DNA from: Roseateles sp. YR242
GTDB lineage: Bacteria > Pseudomonadota > Gammaproteobacteria > Burkholderiales > Burkholderiaceae_C
DNA length: 64,000 nt
Assembly (NCBI RefSeq): GCF_900109745.1
Contig: NZ_FOAV01000002.1
Span: forward strand, 62,001-126,000
Direction: 5' to 3'
Position 1 is the first letter of the stretch. Each line of letters begins with the position of its first letter. A model generated the notes under the pieces. The model saw nothing but the letters and a program-made list of their open reading frames with translations. It did no database searches and was not told the DNA's origin. Of this stretch, positions 54,947-63,368 are shown piece by piece. The translations under genes were made by a program, and so were the position numbers.

Positions 54947-55675
54947 TCATTCGAGGAAGCGCACAAAGCCGCCGATCGGCTCCCGTTCGGTGACCAGGGT
55001 GTTTTCCACCGCTTCGGGGTCCGCATATCCCAGGGCCATGCCGCAAACCAGCATCTGCTGCGGTGCCAGCTGGAGTTCTTCGCCAATCAGACGATGAAAC
55101 TGGGTGAAGGCCGCCTGCGGACAGGTGTGCAGGCCATGTGCCCGCGCCGCCACCATGACGTTCTGGATGAACATGCCGTAATCCAGCCAACTGCCCTGTT
55201 GCATGACGCGGTCGATGGTGAACATCAGGCCCACAGGCGCATCGAAGAAGCTGTAGTTGCGGCCATGCTGTTCATGCATGCGCAGCTTGTCACCCTTGGT
55301 GATCCCCAGCAGGCCGTACAGGTCCCACCCCACCTTGCGCCGGCGGTCGATGTAGGGCGAAACCCATTCGCGCGGGTAGTAGGCGTACTCCTCGGTATGA
55401 GTGGCGAGTTCCTCCGGGTCGTCGTAGGCCGCATGCAGGCGCTGAACCAGACGGTCCTTGGCCTCGCCCGTCAGCACATGGACCTGCCAGGGCTGGGTGT
55501 TGGTGCCAGAGGGCGCACGCGCCGCCACTTGGAGAATGCGCTCGATGGTCTCGCGCGGCACCGGTGTGGGCAGGAACGCGCGCATGGAGTGGCGCGTCTG
55601 GAGGGCGGTTTCCACGGCCGCCGTCTGCTCCGGGGTTGGCGTGTGGAAGGGATGGGGCAGGCCTGCTTGGCTCAT
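54947..55675 (-). CDS. Nitroreductase family protein
   Basis: A 242-residue flavoprotein, expected to reduce nitro compounds or quinones with NAD(P)H. The FMN-binding start is TRHSMRAFLPTPVPRETIER, then ILQVAARAPSGTNTQPWQV. Later MLVCGMALGYADPEA and TEREPIGGFVRFLE complete the family pattern. The start ATG 55675 overlaps the thioesterase gene stop by 4 bases. A longer frame to 56155 only re-reads the thioesterase gene. Confidence 0.93.
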   Translation of the reverse strand: MSQAGLPHPFHTPTPEQTAAVETALQTRHSMRAFLPTPVPRETIERILQVAARAPSGTNTQPWQVHVLTGEAKDRLVQRLHAAYDDPEELATHTEEYAYYPREWVSPYIDRRRKVGWDLYGLLGITKGDKLRMHEQHGRNYSFFDAPVGLMFTIDRVMQQGSWLDYGMFIQNVMVAARAHGLHTCPQAAFTQFHRLIGEELQLAPQQMLVCGMALGYADPEAVENTLVTEREPIGGFVRFLE

Positions 55676-56118
55676 GAGGTCTCCAATGGCCGCAAGGCCT
55701 GTTGATAGGACGGCGGCAGGTCCGCGACCGGGCGGCGCGAGGCGCGATCCACATAGACATGCACGAAGTGGCCGGCGGCCGCACACAGGTCCTCGCCTGC
55801 AGCGAACAGGCCAATCTCGTAACGCACGCTGGAGCGGCCCCGGCGGCCCACCCGCAGACCGGCTTCGATCTGTTGGGGAAACGCCAACGACGCAAAGAAG
55901 TTGCAATGCGTCTCCACCACCAGGCCAATGACCTCGCCGTGGTGGAGGTCCAGTGCGCCCTGGTCGATCAGGTAGCGGTTCACCGCCGTGTCGAACAGGC
56001 TGTAATAGACGACGTTGTTGAGGTGGCCGTAGACGTCGTTGTCCATCCAGCGTGTGGGCACGGGGATGAAGCGGAAAAAGGCGCTGCGCGGCTCGGGGGC
56101 GGGACGGTCGATGCTCAT
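55672..56118 (-). CDS. Acyl-CoA thioesterase (4HBT/YbgC-like hotdog fold)
   Basis: A 148-residue hotdog-fold thioesterase. The catalytic region is RWMDNDVYGHLNNVVYYSLF, with the conserved Asp and the GHLNN turn. YEIGLFAAGEDLCAAAGHFV is the second conserved strand. It is coupled to the nitroreductase gene by an ATGA overlap. The physiological acyl-CoA is unknown. Confidence 0.92.
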   Translation of the reverse strand: MSIDRPAPEPRSAFFRFIPVPTRWMDNDVYGHLNNVVYYSLFDTAVNRYLIDQGALDLHHGEVIGLVVETHCNFFASLAFPQQIEAGLRVGRRGRSSVRYEIGLFAAGEDLCAAAGHFVHVYVDRASRRPVADLPPSYQQALRPLETS

Positions 56119-56200
56119 GCGACGGACGCTGGCGAGAGTTCAGGCGATGGCGCAACTATGCCTTGCACGCAACATCTGTGCAGTCCCCCCCGCGACCCGC

Positions 56201-57091
56201 CTACCGAGGGGGGCCATCCACCTTCCTGTCGTCGGGCCGGAGCGGCAGGCAGGGATGAAGCTCGGGATTCCACGCGACCGTGTTGTTCTTGCGCTCCGCG
56301 GGGATGACATCCAGGACCAGCAACGACACCGGATGCCGTCCCGGGTTGGCGCCCCGATGCCAGACGTCGCGCTGCTCCACGATCATGTTCCCCCGGGCAA
56401 AGGACTTGCGGGAACCCGACGCGTCCTCGACCTCAATGCTGCCGTCTTCCACAAACCCGTAGCGCGGTGACTCGTGAAGGTGCCAAGGCAACCGGGCGCC
56501 ACCTTCGATTTGGTAGCGATAGACCATGACACGCAGCGGGCCGGCCGGCATGGTGATCGGTTGGCCTTGATAGTCCGTGGTGGTGCGCAGCACCTGCCGC
56601 TCGCTCGGCCTGGCATCCAGGCGTCCGCTCGGTGGCGCGTTCTGTGCGGACGGTGCCGGTGCGGGCTCGACATGCTCGATCAGGAGAAGGCGTGCCGGGC
56701 GGCCATCACTGGCCGCATCAGCCGTCCAGACCCCGTGGGGCCCGTCAACAATCCAATCTCCTTGCCGGAACATGCGGGGGCCCGAGGCGTCGGTTTGGTT
56801 CACACGAACCTGGCCGGACTGCACCAACGCATAACGTTGAAGCAGCCCGTCGGGGCGCCGCAAAGTGGCGCCGGCCGGGAGCGTCACTTCAGAAGTGACC
56901 ATCGCCGGATGAGGGGGCATCTGGAGGGCCTGCCCGTCCAGCGTGGCGGCGAAGTTGGCCAGGATATCCACCCGTACCGCGTTCCCGGTCGGCGGCGCAC
57001 TGGCCTGGGCTGCCGGTGCGGATACTTCCATGGGCGTGTCCCAGGCGTGGGCGTGGGCATGGCATGCGTCCATCGTGGGAAGGATTGGCAT
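56201..57091 (-). CDS. Bicupin-domain protein of unknown function
   Basis: About 296 residues from ATG 57091 (ATG 57073 is a close alternative). Two cupin halves are seen. The first has VTLPAGATLRRPDGLLQRYA, LVQSGQVRVNQ and the FRQGDWIVDG turn. The second has LPWHLHESPRYGFVEDGSIE with metal-ligand-like His residues (WHLHESPRYG) and MIVEQRDVWHRGANPGRHPV. The first half lacks the His pair, so metal probably binds only in the second. The substrate is unknown. The next gene, a deacetylase-fold hydrolase, is on the same strand 49 bases upstream. Confidence 0.8.
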   Translation of the reverse strand: MPILPTMDACHAHAHAWDTPMEVSAPAAQASAPPTGNAVRVDILANFAATLDGQALQMPPHPAMVTSEVTLPAGATLRRPDGLLQRYALVQSGQVRVNQTDASGPRMFRQGDWIVDGPHGVWTADAASDGRPARLLLIEHVEPAPAPSAQNAPPSGRLDARPSERQVLRTTTDYQGQPITMPAGPLRVMVYRYQIEGGARLPWHLHESPRYGFVEDGSIEVEDASGSRKSFARGNMIVEQRDVWHRGANPGRHPVSLLVLDVIPAERKNNTVAWNPELHPCLPLRPDDRKVDGPPR

Positions 57092-57140
57092 TCGAACGTC
57101 TTTCGGGATTGAGTTGCCCTGAGTGGAACGAAGTGCGCGC

Positions 57141-58103
57141 CTAATTCCTTCCCCCATTCCACATAGCCCAGGAGGTGGCCGCCGTCGTGAGGGTGCGCTG
57201 CTGGATGTCCACCGTCACCGCCAAATCTTCCCCATAACCGCCCGCCATGCTCAACGCTGCAGGAATGCGGCGGGCCGCCAACGCGTCAAGGACCATGCGG
57301 TCGCGCCGGTCCAACGCCTCGGCACTGAGTTTCAGGCGGCCCAGCCGGTCGCCCTCATGGGCGTCGGCACCCGCCAGATAGAAGACCAGCCCCGGGGGGT
57401 GGTCGGCCATGCGAAGCCAAACCTGGTGAAGCGCGTCTTCCAGCGCTTCGAGGTAGACCTGGTCACCACAGGCGTCAGGCAGCCCGATGTCCAGATCGCT
57501 GGCTTCCTTGCGGAATGGAAAATTCTTCTCACCGTGCAGCGAGAGCGTGAAAACGCTGGGGTCGTCCGCAAAGATGCTGGCCGTGCCATTGCCCTGGTGC
57601 ACGTCCAGATCGATCACCAGGACGCGCAAGGCGGCCGGGACGGCGTGGGTGGATTGGGCGGATTGCGCACGATGATGCTCCGCCTGCATCAGCCGCGCCG
57701 CGACCGCCACATCATTGAAGACACAGAAGCCACTGCCCTTGTCCGCATAGGCGTGGTGCGTGCCGCCCGCGAGGCTGGCGGCCACGCCCTCTTTCAGTGC
57801 GGCGCGTGCGGCGTCGATGGTCGCCCCCACCGAGAACAGGGAGCGGCGCGGCAGACCTTCCGCCCACGGGAAGCCGATTTCGCGTTGCGCCGCCGCGCTA
57901 AGCGTGCCGTGCAGGACGGCATCCACATAGTCCGGCGTGTGCGCCAGCAGCAGTTGCTCTCGCGAAGCCGGCGACGCTACGCGCAGGCGGACCGCACCAG
58001 GGTCCGCCTCCATACGCGCACGTAGCATCTGGTATTTGCTTTGCGGAAAGCGGTGGCCCGGCGGCAAGGCCAGGGTGAGATGGTCGTAATGGAACGCGAG
58101 CAT
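57141..58103 (-). CDS. Histone-deacetylase-fold hydrolase (class IV/acetoin-utilisation type)
   Basis: A 320-residue zinc hydrolase. Landmarks are FHYDHLTLALPPGHRFPQSK at the N-terminus, SLAGGTHHAYADKGSGFCVF with the His pair and FND, VLVIDLDVHQGNGTASIFAD (zinc Asp and His), and FYLAGADAHEGDRLGRLKLS (second zinc Asp). ATG 58103 fits the family start. ATG 58151 would add 16 residues. Likely substrates are acetylated small amines or proteins; the sequence does not decide. Confidence 0.93.
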   Translation of the reverse strand: MLAFHYDHLTLALPPGHRFPQSKYQMLRARMEADPGAVRLRVASPASREQLLLAHTPDYVDAVLHGTLSAAAQREIGFPWAEGLPRRSLFSVGATIDAARAALKEGVAASLAGGTHHAYADKGSGFCVFNDVAVAARLMQAEHHRAQSAQSTHAVPAALRVLVIDLDVHQGNGTASIFADDPSVFTLSLHGEKNFPFRKEASDLDIGLPDACGDQVYLEALEDALHQVWLRMADHPPGLVFYLAGADAHEGDRLGRLKLSAEALDRRDRMVLDALAARRIPAALSMAGGYGEDLAVTVDIQQRTLTTAATSWAMWNGGRN

Positions 58104-58382
58104 GGCCCCACACCATACCGCCTGAATCTCATCAGGGAAGCGCTGCTTCATGCCCGTCGCGCTGACGGGCTTGCCGCGCATGCGGCGTTCATCAGTGCAG
58201 CCGCTGTACGGCGCACGACCCAGCCCGAGACGTCCAGGTGGCGGCCCATGCTGCCCCGCAACACGCGCATGCAACTGTCCGGTTTTCGGACGCCGTCCGG
58301 TTCGCGCAGACGGCCTGGAAGCCCGATGAATACTGGGCATGTGCTCATGCGCAGAAGTTTTGTGCATCGCAGCAAAAAGTGC

Positions 58383-58410
58383 TTGCAATCCGGTTGAGCG
58401 TCCCTATACT
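58383..58410 (+). promoter_or_regulatory. Sigma-70-type promoter of the phasin gene
   Basis: TTGCAA (58383-58388) and TATACT (58405-58410) are separated by 16 bases, with the phasin ATG 114 bases downstream. GCATCGCAGCAAAAAG just before it and TTGCAGCGCA just after it resemble the GCAGC/TTGC-rich sites bound by the PHA repressor PhaR. That is inferred. The remaining part of the 421-bp gap 58104-58524 is the divergent leader of the deacetylase-fold gene and shows nothing else. Confidence 0.7.
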
Positions 58411-58524
58411 TCATTTCATGTTGCAGCGCACCATGGCCTCCAGGCCCCTGCAACCCCGGCTCTCAGCCTGCCGAGTTTTTCGAGGCTGACACTGCTTCAA
58501 TCCGTACATTCAAGGAGATTCCGC

Positions 58525-59082
58525 ATGCTGACTGCTGAACAAGTGCTGGCCGCCCAAAAGAGCAACCTCAACGCCCTCTTCGGGCTGACCGGCAAGGTCT
58601 TCGAAAGCTGGGAAAAGCTGGCGGAACTGAACATCCAGACCGCCAAGACCGCCCTCAGCGAAGCCGCTGAGACCACCCAGGCGGCCCTGTCCGTCAAGGA
58701 CGCCCAGGAATTCCTGGCCCTGCAAGCCGCGCTGCTGCAACCGTCGGCCGAAAAGGCCGTCGCCTACAGCCGTCATGTGTATGACATCGCCACGGCCACC
58801 GGCACCGAATTCACCAAGCTGGCAGAAGCCCAAGTGGCCGACGCGCAAGACAAGTTTGGCTCGGCCGTCGAGAACGTGACCAAGAACGCGCCAGCTGGCA
58901 CAGAAAATGCTGTAGCTTTGGTGAAGTCTGCTGTGGCGGCTGCCAACAACGCGTATGAAAGCGTTCAAAAGGCCGTCAAGCAAGCCAGCGAAATTGTCGA
59001 GAACAACGTCAACACCGTGACCAACACGGCGTTGAAGACCGGCCAAGCCAGCGCCCGCGCACCGAAGCGCGCCGTGGCTTGA
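58525..59082 (+). CDS. phaP: Phasin (polyhydroxyalkanoate granule protein PhaP)
   Basis: A 185-residue amphipathic helical protein rich in Ala, Lys and Glu, with the family start AEQVLAAQKSNLNALFGLTG. The middle reads AALSVKDAQEFLALQAALLQ, and a basic Ala-rich tail ends ARAPKRAVA. Phasins coat intracellular polyester granules. ATG 58525 has AAGGAGAT upstream. It has its own promoter and a strong terminator, so it is probably a highly expressed single gene. Ala-rich, low-complexity sequence is normal for the family. Confidence 0.95.
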   Translation: MLTAEQVLAAQKSNLNALFGLTGKVFESWEKLAELNIQTAKTALSEAAETTQAALSVKDAQEFLALQAALLQPSAEKAVAYSRHVYDIATATGTEFTKLAEAQVADAQDKFGSAVENVTKNAPAGTENAVALVKSAVAAANNAYESVQKAVKQASEIVENNVNTVTNTALKTGQASARAPKRAVA

Positions 59083-59141
59083 GGTCAGTAACCTTTGTCT
59101 CCTCGGTACCCAAGGAAGCTAGGCTTCCCAAGTGCCCTTCA

Positions 59142-59168
59142 AGCCCAGCGAATGCTGGGCTTTTTTTT
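59142..59168 (+). terminator. Rho-independent terminator of phaP
   Basis: An 8-bp stem AGCCCAGC/GCTGGGCT with a GAAT loop runs into seven further T residues, 60 bases after the phaP stop and before the convergent TetR gene. Confidence 0.95.
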
Positions 59169-59201
59169 GCCTGTCAGCGCCTGCTGTCAGGTGGCTGCCG
59201 A

Positions 59202-59834
59202 TCAGGTGGCTGCGGTGGCCGATGAAGTCGATGGAGAGGACGCCGCACTGAGGCCCTCGACCGCATCACGCACCACCTCATGCACGATGTGCTCGCGCAA
59301 TGCCTCACGATCGTGCAGCGGGTAGCGCTGCAGCCCCACCACCAGAGACAGGAAGCCCATGGTCTTGGCGGCGAGCAGGTCGCATTGCAGACGGATCGCG
59401 GCCTCATCCGGCTCGGCGCCGTCCGGCGCGCAGGCCGCCACACGTTCACGGATCAGCCGCAGCAGCCGGTTGTACACCGGCCGTTGTGATTCACCGATCT
59501 CCGCCAGCGAGCCGGTGCTCTGCGACATATAGATCATGCGGAACTGCTCCGGGTGGCTTTCCCAGAATTCCAGCGACTGACGCACATGGGCTTCCAGCAC
59601 CTTGCGGGGGCCCCGTTGCTCGCTGGAGGCATCCAGCAGCTTTTCGGTCAGCGCCTCGAAGATTTCGATCCACAAGCCGTCCAGCAATGCCTGCTTGTTG
59701 GCGAAGTAGCTGTAGATGGCCATGGTGGAAATGCCCAGCTCATTGGCCAGACGGCGCATGCTCAGCGCCTCCACCCCTTCTTCGCGGTAGATCTTGCGCG
59801 CGCGTTCCATCATTTCGCGCTTGAGTGCGGCCAT
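59202..59834 (-). CDS. TetR family transcriptional regulator
   Basis: A 210-residue regulator with an N-terminal helix-turn-helix (ALSMRRLANELGISTMAIYS with YFANKQALLDGLW) and a C-terminal ligand domain. No ligand can be named. From ATG 59834 the HTH begins almost at once. The frame continues upstream with regulator-like sequence to a CTG at 59894 that has an AGGGAG ribosome site, so the true start may be non-canonical. It is convergent with phaP and divergent from the chemoreceptor gene. Confidence 0.9.
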   Translation of the reverse strand: MAALKREMMERARKIYREEGVEALSMRRLANELGISTMAIYSYFANKQALLDGLWIEIFEALTEKLLDASSEQRGPRKVLEAHVRQSLEFWESHPEQFRMIYMSQSTGSLAEIGESQRPVYNRLLRLIRERVAACAPDGAEPDEAAIRLQCDLLAAKTMGFLSLVVGLQRYPLHDREALREHIVHEVVRDAVEGLSAASSPSTSSATAAT

Positions 59835-60104
59835 TTCGACAGGGCCGCGCCGCAGACGTGTGGGCGTCCGCTCTGCTTGATTGTTCGTTTCCAGAATTAT
59901 TCTCCCTTGATCGCGGAAATTGTCACAATCCTTATTGTCGCTGTACGTTAACCCAGTAGTTGGCCTTTGTTAAATCCTCACGAACCCTCGGTGTGATGGC
60001 CTTTTGAGCCCTATCAAACACTTGCGTACGCGTACGACAATTAGGGCAAACGACATGCCCGAGTCATGCATGTCGACCTCCACCCCGCTTTACTGGAGAC
60101 CGCC

Positions 60105-61649
60105 GTGTCCATGCTCGATCGCTTGTCCGTAGGGGCCAAGCTTGGCGTTGCTTTCGCCATCGTCCTCCTGATTACCGCCATCCTGGGCGTGGTGGCCGTT
60201 GTCCAACTGTCACGGGTGAATGACACCGCCAGTGCCATGGCGGACAACTGGATGCCCTCCGCCCGTGAAGCGCAAAACATCAACCAGGCCGTCACCCGCT
60301 TTCGTACGCGTGAATACCGCTTGATGTTGGCTGAGGGCGACGCCCGTACGACAGACGCCGCCAAGATCGACCAATCCCGGCAAACGGTGAACCAGCATCT
60401 GGACCTGTACGAAAAGCTGGTGAGCTCCCCCGAAGAAGCAGCCCTGTTCAAACAGGTGCGCGGCTACTGGACCGACTACCTGGCTGCCAGCGAACACTTC
60501 CTCACCGCCGTGAAGGCCCATGACGACGTCAAGGCCAAACGCATGCTGGCCGTGGACGGTCTGCCCAAATATGAGGCCCTGGGCAAGGCGCTGGATGACC
60601 TGGTGGAACTCAACACCAAGGGCGCCGCGGCCGCCAATGAACTGGGCGATCGCATCTACGCCAACAGCCGCTGGGTGGTGGGCGGCCTGACCGTGGTGGC
60701 GGTGCTGCTGGGCGCCCTGCTGGCCACCGTCATCAGCCGGATGATCACTCGCCCGCTGAGCGAATCGGTGCGCCTGGCCGAGTCGGTGGCCAACGGTGAC
60801 CTGACCGGCCATCTGGTCGTGAAGGGCCGCGATGAAGTGGCCCAGTTGCAGACCGCGCTGATGAAGATGGTGGGCCAGTTGAAGTCGGTCGTGAGCCAGG
60901 TCCGTGACGGCGTTCAGTCCGTCTCCAGCGCCTCGGCGCAGATCGCTACCGGCAATCTCGACCTGTCGGCACGGACCGAACAGACCGCCTCCAACCTGGA
61001 AGAAACCGCTTCCAGCATGGAAGAACTGACGGGCACCGTGTCCCAGTCTGCCGACACCGCCCGCCAGGCCAACCAGTTGGCCAACAGCGCCGCCGAAGCG
61101 GCCACCCGCGGCGGCCGTGTGGTGAGCCAGGTGGTGGAGCGCATGCGCGCCATCAGCGAATCCTCCAAGCGCATCAACGACATCATCGGCACGATCGACG
61201 GCATTGCCTTCCAGACCAACATCCTGGCGCTGAACGCCGCCGTGGAGGCGGCCCGTGCCGGCGAGCAGGGCCGCGGTTTTGCGGTCGTGGCCAGCGAAGT
61301 TCGTTCATTGGCGCAACGCAGTGCCGAAGCCGCCAAGGAAATCAAGACGCTGATCAACCGCTCGGTGGAAACCGTGAACGCCGGTTCGGCCGATGTGACC
61401 GAGGCCGGCCAGGCGATGGGCGACATCGTCACCGGCGTGGGCCGTGTCACCGACCTGATGGGCGAGATCTCCGCCGCCGCCATCGAGCAGCGTGACGGCA
61501 TTGGCCAGGTGAACCAGGCCGTGGCCAACCTGGACCAGATGACGCAGCAGAATGCCGCGCTGGTGGAGGAGTCCAGCGCCGCGGCCACCTCGCTGCGCGA
61601 GCAGGCTGCCCGCCTGGAAGAAGTGGTCAGCATCTTCAAGGTGGCCTGA
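60105..61649 (+). CDS. Methyl-accepting chemotaxis protein
   Basis: A transmembrane chemoreceptor of about 514 residues. It has a first membrane helix ([20 protein letters not shown]), then a four-helix-bundle type periplasmic sensor of about 150 residues ([20 protein letters not shown]). A second helix ([20 protein letters not shown]) is followed by HAMP and the signalling domain. The hairpin tip reads [20 protein letters not shown] with [16 protein letters not shown]. There is no CheR-docking pentapeptide at the C-terminus. GTG 60105 has GGAG upstream; ATG 60111 and ATG 60066 are alternatives. Confidence 0.95.
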   Translation: MSMLDRLSVGAKLGVAFAIVLLITAILGVVAVVQLSRVNDTASAMADNWMPSAREAQNINQAVTRFRTREYRLMLAEGDARTTDAAKIDQSRQTVNQHLDLYEKLVSSPEEAALFKQVRGYWTDYLAASEHFLTAVKAHDDVKAKRMLAVDGLPKYEALGKALDDLVELNTKGAAAANELGDRIYANSRWVVGGLTVVAVLLGALLATVISRMITRPLSESVRLAESVANGDLTGHLVVKGRDEVAQLQTALMKMVGQLKSVVSQVRDGVQSVSSASAQIATGNLDLSARTEQTASNLEETASSMEELTGTVSQSADTARQANQLANSAAEAATRGGRVVSQVVERMRAISESSKRINDIIGTIDGIAFQTNILALNAAVEAARAGEQGRGFAVVASEVRSLAQRSAEAAKEIKTLINRSVETVNAGSADVTEAGQAMGDIVTGVGRVTDLMGEISAAAIEQRDGIGQVNQAVANLDQMTQQNAALVEESSAAATSLREQAARLEEVVSIFKVA

Positions 61650-61680
61650 CCGCCGACACAACCCGGCATACTTGCGGGCC

Positions 61681-62247
61681 ATGGCCACCCGCACCCCCAT
61701 CTTTTTCTCGACCGCCGAAGACTTCCGTGCCTGGCTGGACCAGCATGCAGCCACCGCCACCGACGTGGTGGTGGGCTTCTACAAGCGCGGCAGCGGCCTG
61801 CCCAGCATCGACTGGCCGGAGTCGGTCGATGAGGCGCTGTGCCATGGCTGGATCGATGGGGTGCGGACCCGCATCGACGACAAGTCCTACAAGATCCGGT
61901 TTTCGCCGCGCAAGGCCAACTCCATCTGGAGCGCCGTCAACATCGTGCGGGCGGAGGTGCTGATCAAGGAGGGGCGGATGCGGGCGTCCGGCGTGGCGGC
62001 GTTCGAGCGGCGCAGCGACGAGCGCTCACGCGTCTATTCCCACGAGCAGGACGAGATCGAACTGACACCGGCGCAAGAGGTGGCCTTTCGTCATCATCCA
62101 GCCGCCTGGGAATTCTTCCGCGCGCAGGCGCCCAGCTACCAGCGCAGGTGCATCTGGAATGTGCTGAGCGCGAAGAAGGCGGACACACAGACCACGCGGC
62201 TCAACAAGCTCATTGACGCGTCCGCCAAAGGTGAGCGGCTGGCCTGA
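61681..62247 (+). CDS. YdeI/OmpD-associated family protein
   Basis: A 188-residue protein. The family start is seen in FSTAEDFRAWLDQHAATATD, then VVVGFYKRGSGLPSIDWPES and the CHGWIDGVRTRIDDKSYKIR motif with FSPRKANSIWS. The tail contains RCIWNVLSAKKADTQTTRLN. Some members are annotated as bacteriocin-protection proteins, but biochemical function is not established. It lies 31 bases after the chemoreceptor gene, so it may be co-transcribed. Confidence 0.9.
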   Translation: MATRTPIFFSTAEDFRAWLDQHAATATDVVVGFYKRGSGLPSIDWPESVDEALCHGWIDGVRTRIDDKSYKIRFSPRKANSIWSAVNIVRAEVLIKEGRMRASGVAAFERRSDERSRVYSHEQDEIELTPAQEVAFRHHPAAWEFFRAQAPSYQRRCIWNVLSAKKADTQTTRLNKLIDASAKGERLA

Positions 62248-62276
62248 GCCACCGGCGCGCAGCGCGCTTGACTGGC

Positions 62277-63242
62277 TCAGCGCGTCTTCGCGGCGATCGC
62301 CCGCTTGATCTGCGGCAACATGGCCAGCGCCGCCTCGCGCCCGACCTGGATGGCACGGCGCCGAACGGTGAAGTCGGAACCGCTGAACCCGTCCAGCCGC
62401 GGCCGCAACACGATGTCGGCCTCCTTCAATTCGTACTGGCTGATGGACCGCCCCATGATGGAGAAGGTCTGCATCAGCATGCGCATGGCATCGCCGGGCA
62501 CCTTCGGGTCGGGCGGCTCGCTGATGTCCACGGCAATGACCAGGTCCGCGCCCATCTGCTTGGCGAAGCGCACCGGCACCGGTGCCACCAGGCCACCATC
62601 CACATACTCCCGCGTGCCGATCTTGACCGGCTGGAACACCGCCGGCACAGCGCTGGAGGCGCGCACGGCCACCCCCACATCGCCCTGACGGAACAGGATG
62701 GGGGTGCCGTCGCCCAGGTCCGTGGCCACGATGCCCAGCGGCACCGGCAGCTGTTCAATGCCCCGGTTGCCGGTCTTCTCGCGGATGAAGCGCGCCAGCG
62801 CCTCACCACGGATCAGGCCTCGGATGGGGAAGGTCCAATCGGTGATGGCGCCCTCGTCCATGGATTCGGCGAGCGTCGCCAGCTCCTTGCCATTGCGCCC
62901 GGACGCATAAAGCGCCCCCACCAGGCTGCCGGCGGAGGTGCCCGCCACCAGATCCACCTTGATGCCCTGCTCTTCCAGCACCTGGATGACACCGACGTGG
63001 GCAAAACCACGCGCCGCTCCACCGCCCAGCGCCAGGCCGATGCGCGGGGGCTTGGGCGGTGGCTTGGGCGTGATGGGGGCCGGCAGCTCGGTCTCCACGG
63101 GCGCCTGGACCACGGGGGCCGGCGTCGGGGAGGGGGCGGGCGCGGGTGTCATCACCGTGCAGGCGGACAGGACACAAGCGCTGAACGCAGCGAAGAGGCT
63201 CAGCCCACGGCGGCGGCCGGGCTGGAAAGAAACTGGGGACAT
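62277..63242 (-). CDS. Patatin-like phospholipase lipoprotein (RssA-like)
   Basis: A 321-residue protein with a lipoprotein signal (FAAFSACVLSACT, lipidated Cys near residue 28). A Pro-rich linker (PAPAPSPTPAPVVQ) is followed by a patatin domain. The oxyanion hole is LALGGGAARGFAHVGVIQVL, the nucleophile is Ser in VAGTSAGSLVGAL, and the catalytic Asp is in YVDGGLVAPVPVRFAKQ. An in-frame ATG at 63275 would add 11 residues. It is probably an outer-membrane or periplasmic esterase. Confidence 0.93.
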   Translation of the reverse strand: MSPVSFQPGRRRGLSLFAAFSACVLSACTVMTPAPAPSPTPAPVVQAPVETELPAPITPKPPPKPPRIGLALGGGAARGFAHVGVIQVLEEQGIKVDLVAGTSAGSLVGALYASGRNGKELATLAESMDEGAITDWTFPIRGLIRGEALARFIREKTGNRGIEQLPVPLGIVATDLGDGTPILFRQGDVGVAVRASSAVPAVFQPVKIGTREYVDGGLVAPVPVRFAKQMGADLVIAVDISEPPDPKVPGDAMRMLMQTFSIMGRSISQYELKEADIVLRPRLDGFSGSDFTVRRRAIQVGREAALAMLPQIKRAIAAKTR

Positions 63243-63368
63243 GGCGGCGGATTCTAGGGAAAGTCTGCGCCCCATCTCGCGGGACTTCTGCAGCTTGCGT
63301 AGGGAATCTGTGTGAGGGGTCGGCGGGATTGAATATGCTGTGCGGCGATGGATATCGAGGGAGACCAC

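Noticed and set aside
59970-60000. Flagellar sigma-28 promoter upstream of the chemoreceptor
   Set aside because: TAAA is present, but the downstream half (GGTGTGAT) is a poor match to GCCGATAA.
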